A stretch of DNA of 42,483 nucleotides from DATJPY01 sp035506135 (lineage in GTDB: Bacteria; Myxococcota_A; UBA9160; PR03): positions 1 to 42,483 of the forward strand of contig DATJPY010000091.1 in NCBI GenBank assembly GCA_035506135.1. The letters are read 5' to 3'. The position numbers and the translations under genes are program-made. How positions within the stretch are numbered: position 1 is the stretch's first letter; the number at the start of each line of letters is the position of its first letter. The notes beneath the pieces are model-generated. The model was given only the letters and a program-made list of their open reading frames with translations, did not search any database and was not told the DNA's origin. Shown in pieces: positions 30,918 through 38,670 of this stretch.

Positions 30918-32669
30918 ATGTTTCTGATCGTGCTCGCGTATCTCGCCGGGGTGCTCACGATCCTGAGCCCCTGCATCCTCCCCGTGCTCCCCTTCGTGTT
31001 CGCGCGCGCGGATCGGTCGTTCCTGCGGAGCGGTCTCCCGATGCTCGGCGGAATGGCCGTGACCTTCGCCGCCGTCGCAACGCTGGCCTCGGTGGCGGGC
31101 GGCTGGGTCGTCGCCGCCAACCAGTACGGGCGGGTCGCCGCGCTCGTCCTGCTGGCCGTCTTCGGCCTGACGCTGATCGACGACCGGCTCGCGGAGTGGC
31201 TCGCCCGACCGTTCGTCGCGCTCGGCGATCGCCTCTCGCGCTCCGCCGATCGTGGCGCCGCGACCGGGAGCCCGTCCCTCGCGACGTCGGTGCTGCTCGG
31301 TGTCGCGACGGGCCTCCTGTGGGCACCGTGCGCGGGACCGGTGCTGGGCCTCATCCTGACGGGCGCGGCGCTGCGCGGGGCGAGCGCCTGGACCTCGTTC
31401 CTGCTGCTCGCCTACGCCGCGGGCGCGGTGACCTCGCTCGCGCTCGCGCTCCTCGTCGGCGGAAGGATCTTCGCAGCGATGAAGCGGTCGCTCGGCGCGG
31501 GTGCGTGGATCCGGCGCGGCCTCGGCGCCGCGGTCCTGCTCGCGGTGGCGGCGATCGCGCTCGGGGTCGACCGCGGATTCCTGACGCGCGCCTCGCTCGC
31601 CGGCACGGCCTCGCTCGAGCAGGGGCTGCTCGACGAGCTCCATCCGGGAGGAGCGCCGCCGGCTCCCCACACGACCGCCAGCGCAGCGCCTGCTTCCGAA
31701 GCGCTGCCGGTCGAGGGGACCCTGCCATCGCTCTCGGGCGCGGTGGCCTGGCTCAACTCTCCGCCGCTCGACCGCGAGGCGCTCGCAGGCAAGGTCGTCC
31801 TCGTCGACTTCTGGACCTACTCGTGCATCAACTGCCTGCGCACGCTCCCCTACGTGCGCGCCTGGGCGGAGAAGTATCGCGACCGCGGCCTCATCGTGAT
31901 CGGCGTGCACGCGCCCGAGTTCGCGTTCGAGAAGGACGTCCACAACGTCGAGCGCGCCGTCTCCGATCTCCAGATCACCTATCCGGTCGCCATCGACAAC
32001 GACTACGCGATCTGGAACGCGTTCGACAACCGGTACTGGCCCGCGCACTACTTCATCGATGCGCAGGGGCGCATCCGCCACCACCACTTCGGCGAAGGAG
32101 GCTACGACGAGTCGGAGCGCGTGATCCAGGAGCTCCTCGCCGAGGCGGGTAGGACGGCGCTCCCGGCGGAGCTGGTGGCGGTGCGCGGCGCGGGGGTCGA
32201 GATGCCCCCGGACGCGGACGACGTCGCGTCGCCCGAGACCTACATCGGCTACCAGCGGGCCGAGCGCTTCGTGTCGCCGGGCGGTGCGGTGCGCGACGCG
32301 AGGCACGCGTACGGGCTCGCGACGACGGAGCTCAACGAGTGGGCGCTCGCGGGCGACTGGACGATCGGCCCCGAGCACGCCGTCCTCGACGAGGCCGGCG
32401 GAAGGCTCGTCTTCCGGTTCCGCGCCCGCGATCTGCATCTGGTGCTCGGCCCCGGCCCGGAGGGACGGCCGGTGCGCTTCCGCGTCACCCTCGACGGCGC
32501 CGCCCCGGGCGGCGATCGCGGCGTCGACGTCGACGCCGCCGGCGAGGGCGTGGTGACGGGGCAGCGGCTCTACCAGCTCGTGCGGCAGAGCGGCGCGGTC
32601 GGCGAGCGCACGTTCGAGATCGAGTTCCTCGACCCCGGCGTCCAGGTCTACGCCTTCACCTTCGGCTGA
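30918..32669 (+). CDS. dipZ: DipZ-type protein: CcdA/DsbD transmembrane domain fused to thioredoxin and C-terminal DipZ domain
   Basis: A 583-residue thiol-redox protein. The N-terminal CcdA-like half (about residues 1-230) has six or so TM helices with the two conserved cysteines in LTILSPCILPVLPFVF and GLLWAPCAGPVLGL. A TlpA-like thioredoxin domain follows (about 270-415: VVLVDFWTYSCINCLRTLPY with a CxxC active site, LIVIGVHAPEFAFEKD, RYWPAHYFIDAQGRIR). The last 150 residues are the carbohydrate-module-like DipZ C-terminal domain (LNEWALAGDWTIGPEHAVLD). It should carry electrons from cytosolic thioredoxin to extracytoplasmic thiols. GGGAGG lies 8 nt before the ATG. The adjacent thioredoxin-reductase-like flavoprotein could be an electron source (inference). 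Confidence 0.9.
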   Translation: MFLIVLAYLAGVLTILSPCILPVLPFVFARADRSFLRSGLPMLGGMAVTFAAVATLASVAGGWVVAANQYGRVAALVLLAVFGLTLIDDRLAEWLARPFVALGDRLSRSADRGAATGSPSLATSVLLGVATGLLWAPCAGPVLGLILTGAALRGASAWTSFLLLAYAAGAVTSLALALLVGGRIFAAMKRSLGAGAWIRRGLGAAVLLAVAAIALGVDRGFLTRASLAGTASLEQGLLDELHPGGAPPAPHTTASAAPASEALPVEGTLPSLSGAVAWLNSPPLDREALAGKVVLVDFWTYSCINCLRTLPYVRAWAEKYRDRGLIVIGVHAPEFAFEKDVHNVERAVSDLQITYPVAIDNDYAIWNAFDNRYWPAHYFIDAQGRIRHHHFGEGGYDESERVIQELLAEAGRTALPAELVAVRGAGVEMPPDADDVASPETYIGYQRAERFVSPGGAVRDARHAYGLATTELNEWALAGDWTIGPEHAVLDEAGGRLVFRFRARDLHLVLGPGPEGRPVRFRVTLDGAAPGGDRGVDVDAAGEGVVTGQRLYQLVRQSGAVGERTFEIEFLDPGVQVYAFTFG

Positions 32670-32690
32670 GCGCGGCGCGCGGCGGGACGG

Positions 32691-34217
32691 TCAGGGCACC
32701 GCCGACCAGTCGACCTTTGCCAGCACCCGCCGCTCGGCCTCGCCCGGCGCCTCGAGGAGCGCGCGCTCGTCGGCAAAGCGCAGCGTGGCGCCCTTCGCGA
32801 GGTCGAAGGGCGGCCAGCTCCCGATCGCCGGGTGCGACGGGTCGCCCGTCCGCGCGAAGGCGCAGATCGAGTCCATCCAGTCGCGCGCGAGCGCCTCCGC
32901 TCGCCCGCCCCCGCCCGCGAACGCCGGCATGCCCGGCGCGTCGAGGGTGCCGAACGTGAAGGGCAGATCGATGGCGTGACAGGCGCCGAGGCGCCCGCCG
33001 AGATCCGGCGACCGCCATCCGAAGCGATACACGAACGTGCGTTCGCCGCGCGCGGCGCGGAGCCGCGCGATCTCGAGCGAGTGGTGTCGCAGCCGCACCT
33101 CGGTCTGGATCGCCCAGAGGAGGTCGGCAGGTGCGTGGGAGGCGCCTTCCTCGCGCCGGAGCGCGCGAAAGGCCTCGTACACACACGCGGCGTCGCCCGC
33201 GCCGGGGAGCTCGAGCGCGAGGCGCTGCAGCGCCTCGGCCTCCGAGATCGACTCGGGCGGCACGAGGTACGCGTAGAGGCGCATCTCGTCGTCGGTGGTG
33301 CCGATCAGCAGCTCGACGTCCGCCCCGGCGCCGGCGGTGATCGCGGCGACCGGTGGGCGGGGGAGCGCGGCGCCGTCGACGACCGGGACGAAGGGCATGT
33401 CCATCTTCCAGGGGCCCTCGAGCGCGAGCTGCCTCTGGATCTCGAGCAGCGCGCCGACCGGGACCTCCCGCAGGCGACCCGGCGCGTCGCCGAGCTTCGC
33501 CGCGACGCGCGCCGCGCGCTCGCGCGCGGTCTCCACATCGATCACCCCGTTCGGCGCCGCGCTCTGGACCACGGCGCGCCCAAAGAGCCCGCGTGCCGCC
33601 GGCATCGCCAGCAGGGCCAGGATGCTGCCCGCGCCGGCCGATTCGCCGAACACCGCGACGCGATCCGGGTCTCCCCCGAAACGCGCGGCGTGCGCGCGCA
33701 CGAAGCGGAGCGCGGCGATCTGATCGAGGAGCCCGAGATTGCTCGCACTTTCGAATCCCGGTACGGACGCGAGATGCAGGAAGCCGAGCGCGCCGACCCG
33801 GTAGTCGAGCGTCACCACCACGACGTCTCCGCGCGCGGCGAGGCGACGCGCGTCGTAGAGCGGGAGCGAGCCGGAGCCGCTCTGGAAGCCGCCGCCGTGG
33901 ATCCACACCAGTACGGGTCGGCGCGCGGCGTCGCAGTCGGGCGTCCAGACGTTGAGGGTGAGGGCGTCCTCGCCCCGCGCGCTCGCAGGGAAGAGCCCGA
34001 GCCGCTCGAGCAGCGCGTCCGAGGACTGCGGCGGCGCGCTCCCGAAGCGCCGCGCGTCGCGCACGCCGGTCCAGGGCGCCGGCGCGGCGGGCGGCGCGAA
34101 GCGGCGCGGACCGCCGACCGGGGCCGCGAACGGAATGCCCCGGAAGACGGCGACACCGCCCTCGCGCGCTCCTCGCACGCGCCCGTGCGCCGTCTCGACG
34201 ATCGGCCCCTCGGACAT
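32691..34217 (-). CDS. Type B carboxylesterase
   Basis: A 508-residue esterase of the carboxylesterase/para-nitrobenzyl esterase family: GRVRGAREGGVAVFRGIPFA, EDALTLNVWTP, VLVWIHGGGFQSGSG (oxyanion hole), LGLLDQIAALRFVRAHAARFGG in part, the nucleophile elbow VAVFGESAGAGS, and C-terminal LGACHAIDLPFTFG with the catalytic His. No signal peptide is visible, so it is cytosolic. It may release an acid that the divergent acyl-CoA synthetase activates. ATG 34217 has no Shine-Dalgarno; a minus-strand TACTGT lies 7 nt upstream, fitting a leaderless transcript. Its stop is convergent with dipZ, with a 21-nt gap. Confidence 0.9.
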   Translation of the reverse strand: MSEGPIVETAHGRVRGAREGGVAVFRGIPFAAPVGGPRRFAPPAAPAPWTGVRDARRFGSAPPQSSDALLERLGLFPASARGEDALTLNVWTPDCDAARRPVLVWIHGGGFQSGSGSLPLYDARRLAARGDVVVVTLDYRVGALGFLHLASVPGFESASNLGLLDQIAALRFVRAHAARFGGDPDRVAVFGESAGAGSILALLAMPAARGLFGRAVVQSAAPNGVIDVETARERAARVAAKLGDAPGRLREVPVGALLEIQRQLALEGPWKMDMPFVPVVDGAALPRPPVAAITAGAGADVELLIGTTDDEMRLYAYLVPPESISEAEALQRLALELPGAGDAACVYEAFRALRREEGASHAPADLLWAIQTEVRLRHHSLEIARLRAARGERTFVYRFGWRSPDLGGRLGACHAIDLPFTFGTLDAPGMPAFAGGGGRAEALARDWMDSICAFARTGDPSHPAIGSWPPFDLAKGATLRFADERALLEAPGEAERRVLAKVDWSAVP

Positions 34218-34223
34218 CGCGGC

Positions 34224-34230
34224 TACAGTA
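34224..34230. promoter_or_regulatory. Shared TACAGTA -10 for two divergent, probably leaderless genes
   Basis: Only 21 nt separate the divergent ATGs at 34217 and 34239. The central TACAGTA gives TACAGT on the plus strand (9 nt before ATG 34239) and TACTGT on the minus strand (7 nt before ATG 34217). There is no room for leaders with ribosome-binding sites, so both mRNAs should be leaderless if they start here, and the two -35s would lie in each other's coding sequence. Confidence 0.45.
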
Positions 34231-34238
34231 ACGCGGCG

Positions 34239-35801
34239 ATGCGCTCGCTCGCCGACCGGATCGACGCGCACGGCCGGAGTCGGCCCGACGCCGCCGCCTA
34301 CCTCGGCGAGGGCGAGCGGATGACGTGGGCCGAGTACGCGAGCCGCTCGGACCGCCTCGCGCGCGCTCTCGTCGACCTCGGCCTCGATCGCGGCGACCGG
34401 GTCGCCGTGCTGCTGCCCGACGGGCCCGGCGTCCACGCCGCGTGGATCGGCGCCGAGAAGGCGGGGCTCGTGGCGGTCGGGATCGGCCCGCGCGCCGGTC
34501 CGCGCGAGCTCGCGCACCTGCTGCGCCGCACCGGAGCGCGAGCCCTCGTCTCGCGCGCGGCGCACCGCGACCTCGACCTCGGCGCGGTCCTCGCAGGGCT
34601 CCGCGCGGAGGGAGCGCCGATCGCGCACCACCTCGCGGTCGACGAGGCGCTCGACGAGATCGCCGTCGACGGCGCGCGGATCCACCCATCGACCGAGCCC
34701 GTCCCTGCGCGGCGGCGACTCTCCGCCGACGAGGTCTTCCTGCTGAACTCGACCTCCGGCACCACGGGGCTCCCGAAGGTCGTGGTGCACGACCAACGGC
34801 GCTGGTTCCACTTCCACGAGCTGGCCGTCGAGGCGGGCGCCCTCACCGGCGACGACGTCTTCTGCTCGGCGATTCCGGCGCCCTTCGGCTTCGGCGTCTG
34901 GACCTCGCACGTGACGCCGACACTTCTCGGCGTCCCCACGGCGCTGCGGCCGCGCTTCTCGCCCGAGGCGACCCTCGAGGCGATCGAGCGCCACCGCGTG
35001 ACGGTGCTGGCGGCGGTGAGCACCCAGTTCATGATGCTGCTCGAGTCGCCTGACCTCGAGCGCCGCGACCTCTCCTCGCTGCGCGTGCTCTTCACCGGCG
35101 GCGAGGCCGTGCCCGCCGCGCGCGCGCTCGCCTTCGAGAAGCGCACGGGCGCCGCGGTGCTCCAGTTCTACGGCTCGAACGAGACCGGCGCGCTCTCGCG
35201 CACCTCGCTCGCTGATCCGCAGGAGAAGCGGCTTGCGACGGCGGGGCGGACGATCTCGAGCATGCAAGTGCGTCTCTTCGACGAGGACGGCCGCGACGCC
35301 ACCGCATCCGGCCGCGGCCAGCCGGGCTGCAGGGGCCCTCTCCTGTCGCGAGGGTACTACGGGGACGCAGCGGCGAACGCGGAGCTCTACACGGAGGACG
35401 GCTGGATGCTCACCGGCGACGTGGTCGAGATCGACGCCGAGGGCTGGCTGCGCGTGGTCGGACGCCGCGCCGACTTCATCATCCGCGGTGGCAAGAACGT
35501 GAGCGCCGCAGCGGTGGAGGAGGCGGTGTGCACGCACCCGGACGTGACCCTCGCGGCCGCCGTCGCGATGCCCGACCCGATCTTCGGCGAGCGCGTCTGC
35601 GTCTACGCCACGCTGCGGCCCGAGCGCGCACTGGCGCTCGCGCCCCTCGTCGCGCACCTGCGCGCGCAGGGCATCTCGCCGGAGCTCCTGCCCGAGCGGC
35701 TCGTCGTGATCGACGAGCTTCCGCGCGCGTCGGGGGGCAAGATCGCGAAGCAGCTCCTGCGCGAGGACGTCCGCCGGCGGCTGGACGAGGAGGCGCGATG
35801 A
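34239..35801 (+). CDS. Acyl-CoA synthetase (AMP-forming; benzoate/fatty-acid CoA ligase-like)
   Basis: A 520-residue class I adenylate-forming ligase: MTWAEYASRSDRLARALVDL, the phosphate loop LNSTSGTTGLPKVVVHDQ, AIPAPFGFGVWTSHVTPTLL, LQFYGSNETGALSRTSLADP, WMLTGDVVEIDAEGWLRVVG, RRADFIIRGGKNVSAAAVEE and a C-terminal LPRASGGKIAKQLL with the catalytic lysine intact, unlike the paralogue at 4371. It should convert a carboxylic acid, ATP and CoA into acyl-CoA. It starts a tightly packed plus-strand run with the 171-residue protein, an amidohydrolase and an SDR (each junction overlapping by 4 nt), so it probably opens a degradative or modification pathway whose substrate is unknown. Confidence 0.88.
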   Translation: MRSLADRIDAHGRSRPDAAAYLGEGERMTWAEYASRSDRLARALVDLGLDRGDRVAVLLPDGPGVHAAWIGAEKAGLVAVGIGPRAGPRELAHLLRRTGARALVSRAAHRDLDLGAVLAGLRAEGAPIAHHLAVDEALDEIAVDGARIHPSTEPVPARRRLSADEVFLLNSTSGTTGLPKVVVHDQRRWFHFHELAVEAGALTGDDVFCSAIPAPFGFGVWTSHVTPTLLGVPTALRPRFSPEATLEAIERHRVTVLAAVSTQFMMLLESPDLERRDLSSLRVLFTGGEAVPAARALAFEKRTGAAVLQFYGSNETGALSRTSLADPQEKRLATAGRTISSMQVRLFDEDGRDATASGRGQPGCRGPLLSRGYYGDAAANAELYTEDGWMLTGDVVEIDAEGWLRVVGRRADFIIRGGKNVSAAAVEEAVCTHPDVTLAAAVAMPDPIFGERVCVYATLRPERALALAPLVAHLRAQGISPELLPERLVVIDELPRASGGKIAKQLLREDVRRRLDEEAR

Positions 35802-36313
35802 GCGCCGACCGGCACGTCACCCGCTACGACGTGATGCCGATCCCGCCGATCGAGGCGCGCACGCAGTGGTTCGAGGCGGGCGCGCTGCGGATCGGCGTCG
35901 AGTATCGGCGGCTCGACGAGGCGGTCGTCGCCGCCCGCCAGGTCGAGGCCGCGACGGGCGGCGACGGGCTCGAGGCCGCCGTGCTCGAGGATCGCGGCGT
36001 CTCGCTGCACGTTGTCGGACCGATCGACGGCGTCCCGCGCGAGGTGCTGCGCTTCGACTGCTTCGCCGAGGATCCCCACTACCACTACGTGTCGTGGCGT
36101 ACCCGCGCCAACGAGGTGCTGCACGTCGACCCCGTCGCCGAGGGCGATCCGCTGGCCTGGGCGCTCGAGCGGCTGCGCACGCGGCTGCCGCAGATGCTGG
36201 CGCGCGCCGGCGCGCCGGAGCTCGGCGCGGCGCTCGACCGCCGCGCGCTCGAGGCCGCGCTGCCGCGCGTCGCGGAGGCGGCCGAGCGCGCGCGCCGGGA
36301 GCAGAGCTCGTGA
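35798..36313 (+). CDS. Conserved-looking protein of unknown function in catabolic cluster
   Basis: A 171-residue soluble protein, alpha/beta, without signal peptide or TM segment. Visible features are YDVMPIPPIEARTQWFEAGA, LRIGVEYRRLDEA, RGVSLHVVGPIDGVPREVLR, a His/Tyr-rich strand FAEDPHYHYVSWRTR and a C-terminal pair of helices rich in Arg/Ala/Glu. I do not recognise the family. The HYHYV segment could bind a metal, but this is speculation. ATG 35798 overlaps the synthetase stop (ATGA) and its TGA overlaps the amidohydrolase GTG, so it is translated with them and probably serves the same pathway. Confidence 0.7.
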   Translation: MSADRHVTRYDVMPIPPIEARTQWFEAGALRIGVEYRRLDEAVVAARQVEAATGGDGLEAAVLEDRGVSLHVVGPIDGVPREVLRFDCFAEDPHYHYVSWRTRANEVLHVDPVAEGDPLAWALERLRTRLPQMLARAGAPELGAALDRRALEAALPRVAEAAERARREQSS

Positions 36314-37782
36314 GCCGCTCTGCGGCGATCCGCAGCCGTCTCCCGCACCCGGTCGTCGACGCCGACGGGCACTGGATCGAGACGGCGCCCGTCATCAAGT
36401 CCTTCTTCCTCGACTTCGTGCGCGAGCTCGGTGGGCCAGCGCTGATGGCGCGCTTCGAGGCCGCGGGCGGCATCGACTACGACGAGACCGTGCTGCGCCC
36501 GTGGAGCAGGCTGCGCGACGACGAGCGGCGCGCGCACTGGACCCCGCGGCCGCCGTGGTGGACGCTGCCGGCGGCGAACACGCTCGACCGCGCGACCGCG
36601 CACCTGCCGCGGCTTCTCGCAGCTCGCCTCGACGACTTCGGCATCGATTTCGCCGTGCTCTATCCGAGCCGGCTCCTCACGGCACCCGCGATCCGGGACG
36701 CCGAGCTGCGCCAGATCGCGTGCCGCGCTCTCAACGCCTACCACGCCGAGATCTACGCGTCCTTCGCCGACCGCATGACGCCGGTGGCGCTGGTGCCCAC
36801 GCACACGCCCGAGGAGGCGGTCGCCGAGCTCGGCCACGCCGTGCGCTCGCTCGGCATGAGGGCGGCGATGATCAACGGCCTGGTGCATCGGCCGATCGGT
36901 GGAGGACGCGGAAGCGCGGATGCGTCCCTCCCGAACTGGGGGAGCGGCAGCAGCGAGCGAATCGATGCGCTCGGGCTCGACAGCGAGCACGACTACGATC
37001 CGTTCTGGTCGGCGTGCGTCGAGCTCGGCGTGGCGCCGGCGTCGCACACGCCCGGCATGGGCTGGGGGAGCCGCCGGTCGATCTCGAGCTACGTCTACAA
37101 CCACGTCGGCTCCTTCGGAGCGAGCATGGAGGCCTTCTGCAAGGCGCTCTTCCTCGGGGGCGTCACGCGGCGCTTCCCGACGCTCTGCTTCGGGCTGCTG
37201 GAAGGCGGCGTCTCGTGGGCCGTGCAGCTCCTGGCCGATCTGGTCGGCCACTGGGAGAAGCGAAACCGCGACGCGATCCGCCACCTCGACCCGGCAGCGA
37301 TCGACGCGGCGAAGCTGCTCGAGCTCTTCGCGCGCTACGGAGACGGGCGCTTCGCGATGGATCCCGCCGCGATCCGCGACGCCGTGACCCGGCTCGAGCC
37401 GGATCCGCCCACCGTCGACGAGTTCGCCGCCTGCGGCATCGAGAAGCTCGACGACTTCCGCGCGCGCTTCGTCGATCGCTTCTACTTCGGGTGCGAGGCC
37501 GACGACCCGCTCGTCGCGACCGCCTTCGACCGACGGCTCGTGCCGCTCGGCGCCAGGCTCCGCGCGATGTTCAGCTCCGACATCGGCCACTGGGACGTGC
37601 CCGACATGAGCGAGGTGCTCGAGGAGGCCTACGAGCTGGTCGAGCGCGGCCTGCTCGGCGAGGACGAATTCCGCGACTTCGTCTTCGCCAACCCGGCGGG
37701 CTTCTACACCAGCGCCAATCCGCACTTCTTCCGCGGCACCCGCATCGAGCGCGAGGCCGGAGCGCTGGCCGACGCGCCGTGA
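36310..37782 (+). CDS. Amidohydrolase family (amidohydrolase-2 type) protein
   Basis: A 490-residue TIM-barrel hydrolase/decarboxylase related to the one at 7550 but longer: HPVVDADGHWIET (metal-site start), DFGIDFAVLYPSRLL, LRQIACRALNAYHAEIYASF, DRMTPVALVPTHTPEEAV, APASHTPGMGWGS, FPTLCFGLLEGGVSWAVQLL and the C-terminal FSSDIGHWDVPDMSEVLEEA, with the Asp/His typical of the last metal/catalytic site. Many members act on ring-cleavage or lactone intermediates; the substrate is not known. The start is GTG 36310, overlapping the upstream stop (GTGA); the stop overlaps the SDR start. It sits between an acyl-CoA synthetase operon and an SDR. Confidence 0.85.
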   Translation: MSRSAAIRSRLPHPVVDADGHWIETAPVIKSFFLDFVRELGGPALMARFEAAGGIDYDETVLRPWSRLRDDERRAHWTPRPPWWTLPAANTLDRATAHLPRLLAARLDDFGIDFAVLYPSRLLTAPAIRDAELRQIACRALNAYHAEIYASFADRMTPVALVPTHTPEEAVAELGHAVRSLGMRAAMINGLVHRPIGGGRGSADASLPNWGSGSSERIDALGLDSEHDYDPFWSACVELGVAPASHTPGMGWGSRRSISSYVYNHVGSFGASMEAFCKALFLGGVTRRFPTLCFGLLEGGVSWAVQLLADLVGHWEKRNRDAIRHLDPAAIDAAKLLELFARYGDGRFAMDPAAIRDAVTRLEPDPPTVDEFAACGIEKLDDFRARFVDRFYFGCEADDPLVATAFDRRLVPLGARLRAMFSSDIGHWDVPDMSEVLEEAYELVERGLLGEDEFRDFVFANPAGFYTSANPHFFRGTRIEREAGALADAP

Positions 37783-38606
37783 CCCGCCTGGCCGGACGCG
37801 TCGCGGTGGTCACCGGCGCGTCGCGCGGCATCGGGAAGGGGATTGCGCTCGAGCTCGGCGCGGCTGGCGCCACCGTGTACGTGACGGGCCGCACGCTGCG
37901 CGAGGGCGACGCGCCGCTCCCCGGCACGATCGGCGAGACGGCCGACTCCGTCTCCCGCGCCGGCGGGCGCGGCATCGCGATCGCGTGCGACCACGCCGAC
38001 GACGCCGCGGTCGAGGCGCTCTTCGCGCGCGTCGCCGCCGAGGAGCACCGCCTCGACCTCCTCGTCAACAACGCCTTCGCGATGCCGCCCGATCTCACCG
38101 AGCAGCGGCCCTTCTACGAGCGCCCGATCTCGGACTGGGACGTGATGATCGACGTCGGCACGCGCTCGGCGTACGTGGCGAGCGCGCTCGCCGCCCGCGC
38201 GATGGTCCCGGCGGGCCGCGGGCTCATCGTCAACGTGTCCTCGTCGGGCGCCGTCGAGGCCCGCTGGCACGTGGCCTACGGCGTGGGCAAGGCGGCGCTC
38301 GACCGCATCACGGCCGATACGGCGCTCGAGCTGGCGCCGCGCGGCGTCGCCGTGGTGTCGGTCTGGCCGGGTCTCGTGCGGACCGAGCGGACGGAGAGAG
38401 CACGCGCGGCGCTCCCGCAGCTCGACTTCGAGCACGCGGAGTCGCAGCGCTTCACCGGCCGCGCCGTGGTGGCGCTCGCGTCGGATCCCGACGTCGGGCG
38501 CCTCAGCGGGCGCGCGATCTCGTCGCGCGACCTCGCCCTCGCCTACGGATTCCGCGACGTCGACGGCCGCCTGCCCGCGGGGCCGATCCACGCTCCTCGA
38601 AGCTAG
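37779..38606 (+). CDS. Short-chain dehydrogenase/reductase (SDR)
   Basis: A 275-residue classical SDR: VAVVTGASRGIGKGIALELG (cofactor loop, residues 8-27), ITG-like strand VYVTGRTL suggesting NADP preference, DLLVNNAF (residues 94-100), VNVSSSGAVEARWHVAYGVG with the catalytic Ser, Tyr167 and Lys171, and VWPGLVRTERT. The closest recognisable type is the DHRS1-like subgroup with its long insert before NNAF and a GTRSAYVASALAAR helix. It oxidises or reduces an alcohol/ketone in the pathway of the preceding genes. GTG 37779 overlaps the amidohydrolase stop by 4 nt. It ends the plus-strand operon. Confidence 0.9.
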   Translation: MTRLAGRVAVVTGASRGIGKGIALELGAAGATVYVTGRTLREGDAPLPGTIGETADSVSRAGGRGIAIACDHADDAAVEALFARVAAEEHRLDLLVNNAFAMPPDLTEQRPFYERPISDWDVMIDVGTRSAYVASALAARAMVPAGRGLIVNVSSSGAVEARWHVAYGVGKAALDRITADTALELAPRGVAVVSVWPGLVRTERTERARAALPQLDFEHAESQRFTGRAVVALASDPDVGRLSGRAISSRDLALAYGFRDVDGRLPAGPIHAPRS

Positions 38607-38645
38607 AGCCGTCCGAAATCGCCACACGACTGTGATGGCGGGTGA

Positions 38646-38651
38646 TAGAAT
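38646..38651 (+). promoter_or_regulatory. Candidate -10 (TAGAAT) of the repeat-rich secreted protein gene
   Basis: TAGAAT with an upstream GTGA lies 19 nt before the ATG at 38671. No convincing -35 is seen. The 65-nt gap after the SDR gene is the obvious place for a promoter. Confidence 0.35.
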
Positions 38652-38670
38652 GGGCGCTGGAGGCCACCCG

